Shown: positions 1 to 10,940, counted from the first letter of the stretch. The stretch: 64,000 bases of DNA from Dipteris shenzhenensis (GCA_047967505.1 CM106538.1), one strand, 5' to 3'. The notes: generated by a model not told the origin, from the letters alone. Translations and numbers: made by a program.

Positions 1-129
1 ATATGAAATGCTTTGTATATTTTGCGGAAAATTTGCTATAATATTACTATATTAAAAGAAAAAGTATTAGCTTCTTGGGTTTAATCAAAATAAGCAAAGT
101 ATAAAGCCAAGGAAAAGGCTGCATCAAAC

Positions 130-359
130 CTGAGGATGATTGTAATGACTTTGACATTAACCTCTTTCTTAGGATTCAAGAGGATTGAAATCTCTTCTTC
201 ACCAAATTCAAAAAAATGAGGTTGTTGTCGAATTAACAACATAGCGGTGAATGAACTTCCAATCTGCTCCAATAGATTCATATTTTCATGACTCATCTTA
301 TTGAGAGAGTAGTCTACATCATATTCTTCTTCACTTGCTATGTCTTCTACATCCTCCTT
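130..359 (-). CDS. Exon of a second Ulp1-like gene copy (partial, runs off window)
   Basis: A minus-strand open stretch is bounded by a plausible acceptor (TATAGCAG, just above 359) and donor (CTCAG/GTTTGA, at 130/129). Its protein (SSF..., then FGEEEISIL.NP..KEV, then VI..ILR) is clearly similar in order and spacing to the exon at 1,594-1,921 (FGREEVSILSNPLKEVN...VILAILR), which begins the Ulp1-like domain of the neighbouring gene. Both copies break at the same point, directly after ILR. I infer a tandem paralogue whose catalytic exons lie left of position 1. The stretch stays open past the proposed donor to 81, so the exon end is the weaker call. Confidence 0.5.
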
Positions 360-364
360 CTGCT

Positions 365-735
365 ATAAAAATATAAAAAAGTTATGCGATGTACACATCC
401 CAAATAAAGGCTTAAACAAGCAGATAAGGTTTCATACATGCTTTCATTAGAGTGAGTCTCTCCTCCACTTGGAGCAAAAATTAAAAAAGTAAGGTTTCAT
501 ATATGCTTTCATTATAGTGAGTCTCTCCTCCTCTTGGAGGAAAAATTTAAAAAGTTATGAGATTTACACATCCCAAATAAAAATAAAGGTTTAAATAGTC
601 ATAGAAGTATTAAAATAGCATGCTTTCATTAGACTCAGTCTCTTCTCCTCTTAGAGGAAAATATAAAAAAGTTATGAGATTTACACATCCCAATTTAAGG
701 CTTGAACAAGCATACAAGTATAAAGATAAGGTTTT
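365..735. repeat. Irregular tandem repeat between the two Ulp1-like copies
   Basis: Two motifs alternate imperfectly: GTTATGMGATKTACACATCCC (near 381, 554 and 671) and a CTTTCATTAGAGTGAGTCTC-like block (near 438, 506 and 622). The latter is followed by TCCTCYTNGAGGAAAA, which is itself a small inverted repeat. Spacing is irregular (117 to 173 bp). It sits between the stop codon of one Ulp1-like copy and the first visible exon of the next, so it is intergenic or terminator-side sequence. No gene seen. Confidence 0.55.
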
Positions 736-1921
736 ATACATGTTGCAATGTAGTCATATTTTTAGTTTGTTTCCCAATGGTAGCAATTAGACGCTGAATA
801 CTCTCAGCCCGAAATGCTAGCAGATCGGCTTGTGTATATGATTCCATTTTGACTGGTAACTCCAAATCAAAAATCTCTCTAAGAAACAACATGCAGTTGT
901 AGGCAACTCTCCACCCACAGCTGTGCCCATATTTTTGCTCCATTGGCAGATGTCTTTTGAATTCTACTTGGTCTTGTTGCTCCGTGGTTGTTCTGATAGC
1001 AGATACTAGCCGATATGCGGCACTGTCCATCATGACATATTAAATATATTAATATGTCATGATCATAAGATACAAAATAAGAAAGTATCAAAAATATTAA
1101 GAGAATAATTACCTTGGGGAGTTGGCATGATAGCCTTCCATTGAATTCACAAACCATAAACGGTTGAGTTCAAGGTCCCAAACGATCAGACTCCAATGTG
1201 ACCTACATGACCAAAATAAAAATGATTATTGTTTTACACAAACTTGCCAAAGAAATAGTAAAAATCAGGTTAGAGTTGATACTTACGCCTCATGATAACG
1301 CATAAAGATGACTCGCACCCCATCTAAATTCAAAGGGCTTAACCAGGTACAAACATCTTCTATAGTCTTTTGAGGTGAGCTAAGAATAGAAGAAAGGAGA
1401 GCATTGAGCATGTAGACACGATGCTGCACTGCACTAGGAAGCTAAGAAATAACTACACTGCACTAAGAAATAAACAAACATTAGCTCATAGAATTGATTT
1501 GCATTCTGCACTAGGAAACTGATATATAACTACACTGTAAATAAATAAACAAATGTTAGCTCATTGAAGTAGCAACAAATAAACAAACGTTACCTGAGAA
1601 TGGCCAAGATAACATTGTCATTAACCTCTTTTAAAGGATTGGAGAGAATTGAAACCTCCTCTCTACCAAAGCTCAAATACTGAGGTTCTCGTTTCAAAAC
1701 GATCCTAACTTCAAATGAGCTCTCCATTTTATCCAATGCAGCTAAATTTGCAGAATGGGTCTCTGTCATAGCTTGTATTCTATGTTTGGGGTCATTCTAC
1801 TTTTCCATGGTGTCTTTAAAGCTCTTGTGCTCATGGGATTCTTCAATCAAATTTAGAGGTGGTTGCATTGTTGAAGTAAAAGGGAGTGCCTCCATATTGA
1901 CTTCATCCATTTCTTCTCCCT
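734..1921 (-). CDS. Ulp1-like (C48) cysteine protease domain, four exons
   Basis: Four minus-strand exons fit together with matching splice phases: 1,921-1,594, 1,433-1,287, 1,202-1,113 and 1,022-734 (stop at 734-736). Every intron starts with GT and ends with AG. Exon 1 has KEVNDNVILAIL, resembling the WLND..I region of Ulp1 proteases. Exon 3 carries the catalytic His in SHWSLIVWDLE (His codon 1,196-1,198), followed by LWFVNSM. Exon 4 carries QKYGHSCGWR with the candidate nucleophile Cys at 917-919 and an oxyanion Gln six residues before it. Family knowledge: C48 enzymes use His-Asp-Cys to cut SUMO-like proteins, and related domains are common in plant DNA transposons. The usual Asp (VDS) is Asn here, so activity is uncertain. 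Exon 1 has one in-frame TAG (EK*ND), so the gene may be decayed. A host desumoylase is less likely given the setting. Confidence 0.7.
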
Positions 1922-1969
1922 CTATTGCATGTAAACAAATATGAGAGATTAGATTCATTATCTTTAAAT

Positions 1970-4900
1970 TTAAATCTTATTTAAAAAATTGTATCTAGTT
2001 AAGAAATAGAGAGTACATACTGCTAAGTATTGTCGTAGTGGCTTTTTTTCATAACCTTGCGAGCCATAATTATCAAAGAAGGCATCATCATGTTTGTCTT
2101 CATCCACCAACCTCTCTCTGAACGGGTCATGTAAGTCCATCTTTTCATCATCATCAACTGGGACATTATGATCTTCAAGGTAATCATCCATGTCATCAGT
2201 GTCCTTGTGGTTTATCTCTTTTTTATAGCCTGTGGTTAGATTTGTTTGAAGCTGAAAATAAGCCATGAAATGCTTATTTTCAATAATATTTGTGGAGTTG
2301 CCTTTTCTAAGGAGATCCTTAAATAAATATCCCATCCTGCACAAGGTGACCTCCCAACCTACCGGTAGCAAATTCTCCATCATGGTAAGCAAGAGACTCC
2401 CACTTTTTGCAGGACTTCCATAGTTGTTTTTTTGATAATGTATGGACCTGGGAATATCTTGCTCTTCTAGCATCAATCTCAAATTATTTGAATTCCCTCT
2501 TATGTTCTTTTGTAAGGAGTGATTAGGGTTGGGACTCCGCATACACAAAAAAAAAAAAGATGAATATGCTCACTCTAGAGTAACCTGCATGGCTTCTTTG
2601 TCTTTTTTATCAACAAAAATGACAATGTTGCAAATTGCCACTTTGCTAATGGTGGTATATACTATTCTATCAATGAAGTTATGGATATCATCGCTAGAAA
2701 CTTCATTGATAAAGAGTAGTTGTGGCTTATCCCATGCTGAGTCATTCTTGAAGAAGTCATCTTCTGAGACTCCCTTGAAGTTCACAAGCTTTCCAGACTC
2801 TACCGTAACCTCTATATTGAATTGAAACTTTGGTGCATATCTGTCGGCATCCTTATCTCGCTGATTAATCTTTCCACATGTGCAACCACCTGTTGTGGGA
2901 TTTCTTTTCTCATATAAGAGGTTACTATTTGTAACCCATCTTCATCCTTTTTAATCCACATGTTTGTCCATAGCTTTACCTTGGGTGTTGACAAAGAAGC
3001 TATATGCTTCACCACATTATAGTCAATGTTACAATGAGTAAGTGGCATTTGTTTCTCTGATAGCAAATACTTAATGGCACTATGCACTGCATTCACGCCT
3101 CACCTGTACATTGATGCATTCTTCCATGCAGTGGTCTTTGTCTTTTTTTCCAAAAAACCATTCTTTCTTTAAAATTTTTTGTGCTGCCATGGATGCATAC
3201 TTGTCAGGTAAGTACTTTATAGGCCTCCACATCCTTGCCATCAACTCCTTCTTATCCATTACCTTTGACTTTCCAGAGATAAACAAAGGAGCTTCATAGG
3301 TCAACTGTCCACGCTCACAAGCAATGCACGTTTCAAGCATCTCATTGAACACTTCAACAGGACAAAATATAATAGAAGTGTAGTCGGCATATCTGTCCCT
3401 CACCACCTTGAGGCTTGTCATACTTTCTTCTTGCTCTTGAGTTCCCCTAGGCACAACTGCACTCAAAGAAGTATAGAAGTTCGTGAGTGTGTCGGCGTCT
3501 GCTTTTGTGACCTTTCGCTTCAAATCAGGATTTGGAGAACCAAATGTTGTCCATATAACCCTTGCCTTCTGTAAGACCTCTGATGTTGAGGATATCTTAT
3601 GCTTTCCATGGACATAATGATTAAGTCTTTTGGACTCAATCAAATACTTGATCTCATGCTTGAATATACAGATTGTTGCAGGATAATAATGGAATGAACT
3701 TCTCTTTCCAAATTGTTCTGAAGTGAGTCTTTTGTCCTCCTTTGCTTCCTTTGCGATCTGATTACAAGCATAAGCCCAATGTTGACCATCAATGGGCTGG
3801 AATCTGCAATGGAGGAGGAATTCCTTCTTTGCTTCCTTTAGCATATTCTCACCTTGTGCCTCTTCGCCTTGTTCATGTGGAATATTTTTAAGTGTCTTTA
3901 AAGAATCGACTGAAGGTTTCCTCAAAATGTGTAGGCCCTGTAAATGTTATTTGATCCAAAAAACTATTTTTGATTGGACAAAACATTATTGGGCGCAAGA
4001 CCACATTGCTTGCCATAGGTTTCTTACCATCTCTCAAAGCCTCGTATATTTGCAGTGCATAGGATATATCAAGGCTTCGGCTATTAGTAAAGATAGCTGC
4101 AGCTTCCACATCTTTGGCATTCATAAACCATGTCCTTTGACCCCAGATATATCCCGCATCATCATCTGTAATTGCTTCATTAAGACGCAGATTAAGATTT
4201 TTGATTGATGTGAGTTCATCCTGATCATCTTCAGGCTCACGTTCTGAGTCTTCTTCATCTTTCTCTTCTTTTAACGGTCTTTCATCCACATTATCTCTCT
4301 CTATAGTGGGACGATGTCTTTTTTTACTATGAACTGTCGCTCTTGCAGTACTAGCCTTTTGCATTTCACATCGTGGTTTGCTAGCAAGAGCTTCTAGCAT
4401 AACTGCAGTGGATCGACCTTCATCTTCTTCAATTTTTTTAATTCCCGTGCACTCAAGGCTTGTGTTTCATCATCCTTAGTTACATCTACCATTTCTTGCT
4501 CTAGAAGTTTACGCTCATGTTCTACACGTTTGTGACAGTGTGCCTGTTCTTCTTGTCCCTGCATCAAAGTCTGAGCTTTTTGATCTCCATCATGTGAAGA
4601 TCCTTGAATATGAGGAGCATATTGTGCATCCTGAAAGTACTCAAACATTATCTTTGCATGCATCCTTTTTGCCACCACACTAGGAAATTGCTCCCAAGTA
4701 TATGAAAGAGTCTCCAATGCACTTTGCAGCTTTGGAAACTTTGATGGTTGAGGAGGAGGCATCACAAAGGTCTTTGAGTCTCTCCTTGACACAACAATAT
4801 GAAGACCGCCAACTTCAGGATCTGAACTCTTTGTAAAAATATCCACAAAAGTCTCTTTTGGCTCTATCATTATGCCTACTATAAGGCTTGAAGTCATATC

Positions 4901-5150
4901 TTTTTTGAAGAAAGTAGCATCCCATGGATCTTCAACACCATTGAACTCCCTTTTTGACATAAGTAGAAAGAGTCTCTTTTTCTTTTGATGAAGAAACCAA
5001 GCTCTTCTGCCCATGTGATATCGAGTCCACCTATTAAAGCCATTGGGGCTATATTCCTTTCCTTTGAAATTCAAAGTGACATCAAAAACCCATTCTCTAA
5101 TCTCAGAGTCATTTAGGATAGCCACCACATTAGTTGATTGCTCCATAATC
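1970..5150 (-). pseudogene. Upstream coding blocks of the Ulp1-like gene, frameshifted
   Basis: A long minus-strand coding region starts at ATG 5,146-5,144, directly after a good acceptor (TTTTCTTATAG, exon from 5,150). Open blocks follow in shifting frames: 5,150-4,394 (WTRYHMGRRAWFLHQ, late part rich in E/K), 4,400-3,888 (K/R then E/D-rich, then YIWGQRTWFMN), 3,925-3,080, 3,096-2,812, 2,825-2,570 and 2,548-1,970 (acidic, DDMDDYLEDHN). Single-base shifts separate the blocks near 4,395, 3,915, 3,085 and 2,820, with few other stops, so these look like recent lesions or assembly errors. The last block ends at a GTATGT donor (2,021/2,020), and the Ulp1 exons follow about 100 bp on. I do not recognise the domains; no function is assigned. 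Joining to the Ulp1 exons is likely from position and strand, but the phase at that junction does not match cleanly. Confidence 0.5.
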
Positions 5151-6260
5151 CTATAAGAAAAGATAATGAAGAATTTAGATACATACAAGTAAAGTACAAT
5201 ATACAACACTTGATACAATAAATGTGGGAAATTTCCCAAAAGGCTTTACAAGGCTTCATATGGCAATAAATGTGGGAAATAGCCTAGAAGGCTTTACAAG
5301 GCTTAAATATTTGTACAAATGTAAAAAATTTAGCGAATAAAGCTTTACAGTAATATAAAATGTCATCTAGTGATAAAGCTTCAATCTTCATGAAGACATG
5401 TAATCTGTCCATCCATTGATTTGCCCTCTAGTCATAAAGCTTCAATCTTCATGATGACATGTAATCTGTCCATCCATTGATATCTATGCACTGATACCCA
5501 ACTGATGCAATCTACCCACTAAAAACTATTCCACTGATATCCACTTATGCAGCCCACTGATACTCGTTAAATAGTGAATGGTCGGGTTTATTACAAGGCG
5601 CTTCATATGACAATAAATGTAAAAATTAGCATAGAAGGCTTTACAAGGTTTTTTATGACAATAAATGAGCTTAAATATTTATACAAATGCAATAAAAATA
5701 ACCAATAATCATCAAGCTCCAATATGTCCCATGACATGTAATCTGTCCACTGATATATGTAATCTGTCACTGATATCTGCTCATGCAATCTGCCCACTGA
5801 TAAACTTCTTGGTAAATGGTAAACGGTCTTATTTAATAGCATGTTATGAGTGTTAAACTGCATGTGAGTGAAGGGACTGACAACAATTAGGAACTAGTTA
5901 GAAAAATTTGAGCATGGCTTCAATTGGAAACTTGGAGAATTGTCTCTCCTCTAAGGCAATCTAATCTATGCTAAACCAACCATCGAAGCGAAGAAAAGCA
6001 ATAAATAATTTCTTTTTCTGTGTTCATTTTAATGTGCTGGGGTTTAAGAGGCTTAAATATGCAAAAGAAGGGGTTTTGATGTAGAGGCTAAACTTGCATG
6101 TGAGAGAAATGAAGAACAAGTATCTAAAGAAAAGTTAACATTTTTCAATTTAAAAGATGAATATATATAAAAATATTATCTCACCTTCAAAACAAACCAT
6201 AAATTCACTCTTTTATAATTTTTTAAAGGTATAATATAAAACATGTAAATATATAAAACT
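5151..6260 (-). other. Predicted 5' leader intron, gene-free part
   Basis: This AT-rich sequence lies between the coding start of the minus-strand gene (acceptor at 5,152-5,151) and the pyrimidine-rich array. It contains degenerate direct repeats: the aggctttacaaggctt block recurs near 5,237, 5,287 and 5,635, and a block with ATGACATGTAATCTGTCC recurs near 5,395, 5,455 and 5,733, followed by CACTGATAT variants. No convincing gene on either strand. It is probably the 3' part of a 2.5-kb intron that starts at 7,635. Confidence 0.45.
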
Positions 6261-6261
6261 C

Positions 6262-6548
6262 TCTTTACTTTCTCTCTCTCTCTCTCTCTCGACTCCTAAA
6301 TCTCTCTGTAGCCATAGTCAAGACACCTCATTCTCTCTCTTAATCTCTCTCTCTCTCTCTGACAACTCTTATGTGTTTCCCTCTCTGTCCTCATCCCACT
6401 CATTCTCTCTCTTAGTTTATCTCAACTCTCTCTTTCTCTCCCTCCCATGGCGGCTAAGATTTTTTATTCTCTCTCTTTATCTCTCTCTCTCTTCCTAGGA
6501 TTTGTAATTATTTCTCTCTCTCTCCATCTCTCTCCTCTCTCTCTCTCT

Positions 6549-6601
<53 letters not shown>

Positions 6602-6764
6602 CCTCTCTACCTCCCTACCTCTATCCTCTTGGCTGCTAGGATTTGTCATTCTTTCCCTCTCTATGTCTCTCTCTCTCTCTCTGAATTCTCTCTCTTAATC
6701 TCTCTCAGCCTTCCTCCCTCCCTCCCTCCCTCCCTCCCTTGGCGGCCACGGCCGCGAGAATCTC

Positions 6765-6797
<33 letters not shown>

Positions 6798-7360
6798 ACC
6801 TCCCTCTCTTGGCGGCCCTCCCTCCCTCCCTTGGCGGCCACGGCCCCGAAGAGCCCATCTTCTCTCTCTTAATTTCTCTCTTTCCCTCTCTCCTCTTGCC
6901 ACGTTTCATTCTCTTAAACTTCTCTCTCTCTCTCCTCTCTCTCCCTCTTAAACTTCTCTCTCTCTCCCTCTCTCTCCCTCTCTCTCTTTCTCCCTCTCTC
7001 TCTTTCTCTCTCTCTCCCTCTCTCTCCCTACTCTCTCCCTCCCTCAAGCAGCCACAGTCGCCAGGAGACCCTCTTCTCTCTCTTAATCTCTCTCTCTCTC
7101 TCCTCTCTCTTTCTTTCCCTCCCTACTCTTCTCTCTCATTTAAGGATCCCCTCTTCTCTTTGTGAATCTCTCTCTCCCTCTCTCCTCTCTCTCTTTCTCT
7201 CCCTCCCTACTCCTCTCATTTCTCATTCTCTCTCTCATTTCTGTTCTCTCTCCCTTTGGCGGCCACGGCCGCCAAGAGCCCCTCTTCTCTCTCTTAATTT
7301 CTCTCTTTCCCTCTCTCCTCTCTCTTTCTCTCCCTCCCTATTCTCTCTCATTTCTCAAAT
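6262..7360. repeat. Polypyrimidine (CT)n array with GGCGGCC palindromic cores
   Basis: The plus strand is almost pure C/T, with CTCTCT and CCCT runs; the longest uninterrupted CT run is about 6,556-6,598. Interspersed are short G-containing cores, best seen at about 6,733, 6,831 and 7,258 (TTGGCGGCCACGGCCGCSA) with degraded versions near 6,448, 6,630 and 7,050. Long open frames here (Ser/Leu/Pro or Arg/Glu repeats) are low-complexity artefacts. On the gene strand this is a (GA)n tract inside the predicted leader intron. Confidence 0.85.
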
Positions 7361-7620
7361 TTACAAACTCAAATATAAATAAGAAACTAATTAAAATAGA
7401 ACTCAAAAACTCAAATAAGAAACTAATTTAAAAAGAATTGTAATGCCTTCTAAAAAACCCTTTTCCTCAAAAACTTTAACAATAAACTAATTGAAAAAGA
7501 ATTGTAAGTAAAGCAAAAGAATTACAAGACGAATTTTAAGAAATACAACTCAAAAACTTTAACAAGAAACTAATTGAAAAAGAATTGTAAGTAAAGAAAA
7601 AGAATTACAAGACGAATGAA
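7361..7620. repeat. A-rich direct repeats next to the leader exon
   Basis: The phrase AACTCAAAAACT.TAACAAGAAACTAATT-AAAAAGAATTGTAA recurs about three to four times between 7,366 and 7,615, with a CAAAAGAATTACAAGACGAA block appearing twice (about 7,515 and 7,597). A shorter related stretch sits at 10,380-10,425 before the second leader exon. On the gene strand these are T-rich sequences just inside the proposed donor sites. Confidence 0.6.
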
Positions 7621-7635
7621 AAAGAAAGCAAGTAC

Positions 7636-7760
7636 CTGGAAAAAGTGAAAAAAGTAAGGCTTCGATTATCCTTTCTCTTCAGCTCTTGGTTGCTTCAATG
7701 AAATGAGGAGAGAATGAGAATGAATGAATGGAAAGAAGAGTATATATAAGAAAAACTAGC
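7636..7760 (-). promoter_or_regulatory. Promoter/leader module P1 of the Ulp1-like gene
   Basis: Read on the minus strand: a TATA box (CTTATATATA, 7,750-7,741), then about 105 bp of leader, then a strong splice donor CCAG/GTACTTGC with the exon ending at 7,636. The matching acceptor (CTTATAG, 5,157-5,151) sits four bases before the ATG of the downstream coding region, giving a 2,485-bp leader intron. The same TATA, leader and donor order recurs at 10,430-10,562, which is the main reason to take it seriously. The transcription start itself is inferred, not seen. Confidence 0.5.
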
Positions 7761-7779
7761 CCACTCCTCCCATGCATAA

Positions 7780-8158
7780 ATTTGAATTTTCAAAAAAGAG
7801 AGGAAAATTTGAATTCATTATAAATTTGAATTCAAATTTGTGTTCAACATTCTTCTTATACTTTCTTCTCGTACGTTCCTTTTGAATTCAAATTTGTGGT
7901 CAACATTCTTCTTGATACTTTCTTCTCGTAAGTCCCTTTTATTCTTCTCGTAAGTCAAATCTTATTTGCCGCTCTTGCTTGTGATAGTAAGTCAAATCTT
8001 ATTTGAGCAAGAATCTTATTTGTCGCTCTTGCTCGTGATAGTTCTACTCTTAGTTGTAAGAATTCAAATTTGTGTTCAACATTCTTCTTGATACTTTCTT
8101 CTCGTAAGTCCCTTTCATTCTTTTCCTAAGTCAAATCTTATTTGTCTCTTGTAAGAAT
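7780..8158. repeat. Degenerate tandem repeat of TTCTTCTCGTAAGTC blocks
   Basis: The blocks GAATTCAAATTTGTGKTCAAC, ATTCTTCTTGATACTTTCTTCTCGTAAGTCC and AAGTCAAATCTTATTTGYCGCTCTTGCT recur two to four times each. They lie directly upstream (gene sense) of module P1, between the two promoter modules. No coding potential. Confidence 0.6.
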
Positions 8159-8159
8159 T

Positions 8160-10345
8160 TGACCTCTCTCCCTCTACTCCCTCGCTTCTCTCTCCTTCAC
8201 TCTCTCTCTCTGTCTCTCCCTCTACTCCCTCTACTCCCTTGCTTCTCTCTCCCTCACTCTCTCTCTCTCTCCCCTCTCCCCTCCCTCTCTCTCCCCTCCC
8301 TCCTCTCCCCTCTCTCTCCTTCTGCTCCCCTCCCCCCTTCCTCCCTCCCCTCCCCTCCCCCCCCTCCCTCGACCCCTCCATCCCCCCCACCCTTTCCCTC
8401 CCCTCCCCTCGTGGAGGGTCCTGACAGCCGCACTAGAACCCCCCCTCCCTACCCCCTGCCCCCACCCGCCCCCCTCCCTCCCTCGACCTTGCCCCTACTC
8501 CCCTCCCCCCTCCGCCCCCCCCCTCCCCTACCCGGCTCCCCTCCCCCCCCTCCCCTCCCCTCCCCCCTCCTTGGGGGTCTGGTGGCTGCGGCCGCCAAAA
8601 CCCCCCCCACCCCGTCCCTCCCCTCCCCCCTCCAGGGGGTCCTGGCGGCCGCGGCTGCCAGACCCCCCCGCCCCCTCCCTCCCTCGACCCCAACCCCCCC
8701 AACCCCTCCCTCCCCTCCCCCCTCCCCCTCCCTCCCCTCCCCCCTCCAGGGATCCTGGCGGCTGCGGCCGCCAGACCCCCCCGCCCCGTCCCTCCCTCGA
8801 CTGCAAACCCCCCCACCCCCCCACCCCCTCCCCCCTCCAGGGGGTCCAAGCGACCGCGGCCACTAGACCCCCCCGCCCCCCTCCCTCCCTCGACCCCAAC
8901 CCCCCCCACCCCCTCCCTCCCCTCCCCCCTCCAGGGGTCGTGGCGGTCGCGACCGCCAGACCCCCCGCCCCCTCCCTCCCTCAACCCCAACCCCCCCACC
9001 CCCTCCCCCCTCCAGGGGGTCCTAGCGGCCGTGGCCGCCAGACCCCCCGCCCCGCCCCCCCTCCCTCCCTCCCTCGACCCCAACGCCCCCGACCCCCTCC
9101 CTCCCCTCCCCTCCCCCCTCCCTCCAAGGGGTCCTAGCGACCATGGCTGCCAAACCCCCCCCGCCCCTCCCTCCCTCGACCCTGCCCCCGCTCCCCTCCC
9201 CCCCTTCCACCCCCCCCTTCCCTACCCAGCTCCCCTCCCCCCCCTTCGCCTCCCCTCCCCCCCTCCTTGGGGGTTTGGCAGCCATGGCCGCCAGAACCCC
9301 CCCACCCCGTCCCTCCCCTCCCCCCTCCAGGGGGTCCTGGCGGCTGTGGCCACCAGACCCCCTTCCCCCCTCCCTCCCTCGACCCCAACCCCCCCCACTC
9401 CCTCCCTCCCCTCCCCCCTCCAGGGGTCTTGGCAGCCACGGCCGCCAGACCCCCCCCCCTCCCTCCCTTGACCCCAACCCCCCCACCCCCCTTGGCGGCC
9501 GCGGTCGCCAAAACCCCCCCCTTCCCTCCCTCGACCCCAACCCCCCCCCACCCCCTCCCCTCCCCCCTCCAGGGGTCCTGGCGGCCGTGGCCACTAGACC
9601 CCCCCTCCCTCCCTCGACCCCAACCCCCCTCCAGGGGTCCTGGCAGCCGCAATCGCCAGACCCCCCCTCCCTCCCTCGACCCCAACCCCCCCCACCCCCT
9701 CCCTCCCCTCCCCCCTCCAGGGGTCCTTGTGGGCACGGCCGCCAGACCCCCCCCTCCCTCCCTCGATCCCAACCCCGCCCCACCCCCTCCCTCCCCTCCC
9801 CCCTCCAGGGGGTCCTGGCGGCCGCGGCTGCCAGACCCCCCCTCCCTCCCTCGACCCCAACCCCGCCCCACCCCCTCCCTCCCCTCCCCCCTCCAGGGGG
9901 TCCTCGTGGCGGCCGCAGCCGCCAGACCCCCCCTCCCTCCCTCCCTCGCCCCTGCCCCTACCATGCCCCTCCCTCCCTACCTACCACCGCCCTCGCCCCC
10001 ACCCGCCACCCCCTCCCTCCCCTCCCCCTCAGCCCCCGCCCCTCCCTCCCTACCCGGCACCCCCGCTCCTCTCGCTGTTGCCCTCGCCCCCACCCCCCCT
10101 CCCTCGATCCCGCCCCTGCCCCCGCCCCCGCCCCTCCCTCCCCCCCCTCCCTACCTCCCTCGACCCCGCTAGAACCCCCCCTCCCTCCCTCCCTCACTCC
10201 CGTCCCCGCCCCTCCCTCCCCCCGCTCCCTACCTGGCTCCCCTCCCCCCTTCCCCTCCCCCCCCCTCTCCCTCCCTCCACCTAGCCCCTTGCCCCTCCCT
10301 CCCCTCCCCCCTCTCCATCCTCTCCTTCTCCTCCCCTCCTCGTGA
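8160..10345. repeat. C-rich minisatellite with 16+ palindromic NotI-like cores
   Basis: The plus strand is dominated by CCCCTCCC and CCCCCC runs. A core close to the palindrome TGGCGGCCGCGGCCGCCA, followed by GACCCCCC and often CCCTCCCTCGACCCC, appears near 8,581, 8,643, 8,755, 8,849, 8,939, 9,022, 9,133, 9,275, 9,338, 9,428, 9,494, 9,578, 9,640, 9,727, 9,815 and 9,904. Spacing is 60-140 bp. The minus strand therefore has very many G3+ runs (quadruplex-prone) and the plus strand is i-motif-prone. Long open frames on both strands (Pro- or Gly/Arg-rich) are composition artefacts. It would lie in the intron of the transcript starting at module P2. Confidence 0.85.
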
Positions 10346-10429
10346 ACCTCTCTCTCTCTAGTTCCTCTCTCTTCAAATTTAAAAAAAAAAAATCTAGATA
10401 AAGAATTAATCAAAAAAATTTGCAAGTAC

Positions 10430-10680
10430 CTGGAAAAAGTTTGTAAGTTTGCTCTTTCTTGCTTTCTTGCTCTTCCTTCCTTGCTTTCTTGATCGTCCTT
10501 GCTTTCTTGCTTCAATGAATGAAATGAGGGGAGAATGAATGAAGAAGGAAGACTATATATAAGAAAAATTAGGTTTTCCTCCTCCTCTCCTATTGGCTTT
10601 CCATTCCTCCCCTCTCTCCTATTGCTTTTCATTTATCCCCTCTCCCATTGGCTCCCATTACTCCCCTCTCCCATTGGACC
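10430..10680 (-). promoter_or_regulatory. Promoter/leader module P2 with CCAAT boxes
   Basis: This is a second copy of the P1 layout on the minus strand: a TATATATA box (10,561-10,554), a leader rich in GAAAGCAAG repeats, and the donor TTTTTCCAG/GTACTTGC with the exon ending at 10,430. Homology to P1 covers the TATA region, the CATTCTCNCCTCATTTCATT leader and the donor. Upstream on the same strand are three CCAAT motifs (10,596-10,592, 10,651-10,647 and 10,677-10,673), about 30-120 bp from the TATA box, a normal arrangement for a plant promoter. P1 lacks the CCAAT cluster. Whether P2 drives the Ulp1-like gene or a lost duplicate is unknown. Confidence 0.5.
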
Positions 10681-10704
10681 CCCTTATTATCCTACTCCCC
10701 TATT

Positions 10705-10940
10705 ACCTTCCCCTCTCCCATTCCATTCTTCCCTCCCCACTCTCATTTCCACTTCCCATTACTCACTTGCCATCATTTGAAAACTATTAATATATTATTA
10801 TACTATTTTTTATACTTATTATCATACACTCCTATTACTTCCCTCTCCCATTCCACTCCTCCCTCCTCACTCCCACTTCCACTTCCCATTACTCACTTGC
10901 TATACACATTTGCAAACTATTAATATATTATTATATGATT
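10705..10940. repeat. 132-bp tandem duplication upstream of P2
   Basis: A block starting TTCCCTCTCCCATTCCA, through ACTTCCCATTACTCACTTGC and ending AAACTATTAATATATTATTATA, occurs at about 10,708-10,803 and again at about 10,840-10,937. The two copies differ by scattered substitutions. The remainder up to 11,180 is AT-rich single-copy-like sequence with a short CACACA run at 11,132. Confidence 0.65.

Noticed and set aside
734-1157. Second overlapping minus-strand frame (879-1,157)
   Set aside because: Reads through an intron and the exon-4 sequence in a wrong frame; the spliced model with consistent phases explains the region.
1970-5150. Assigning a named function to the upstream minus-strand coding blocks
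   Set aside because: No motif I can tie to a known family; left unnamed.
6447-10345. Long Pro/Ser/Leu, Gly/Arg and Arg/Glu open frames, up to 400 codons
   Set aside because: Pure composition effect of polypyrimidine/polypurine DNA; open in several frames and both strands at once, no domains.
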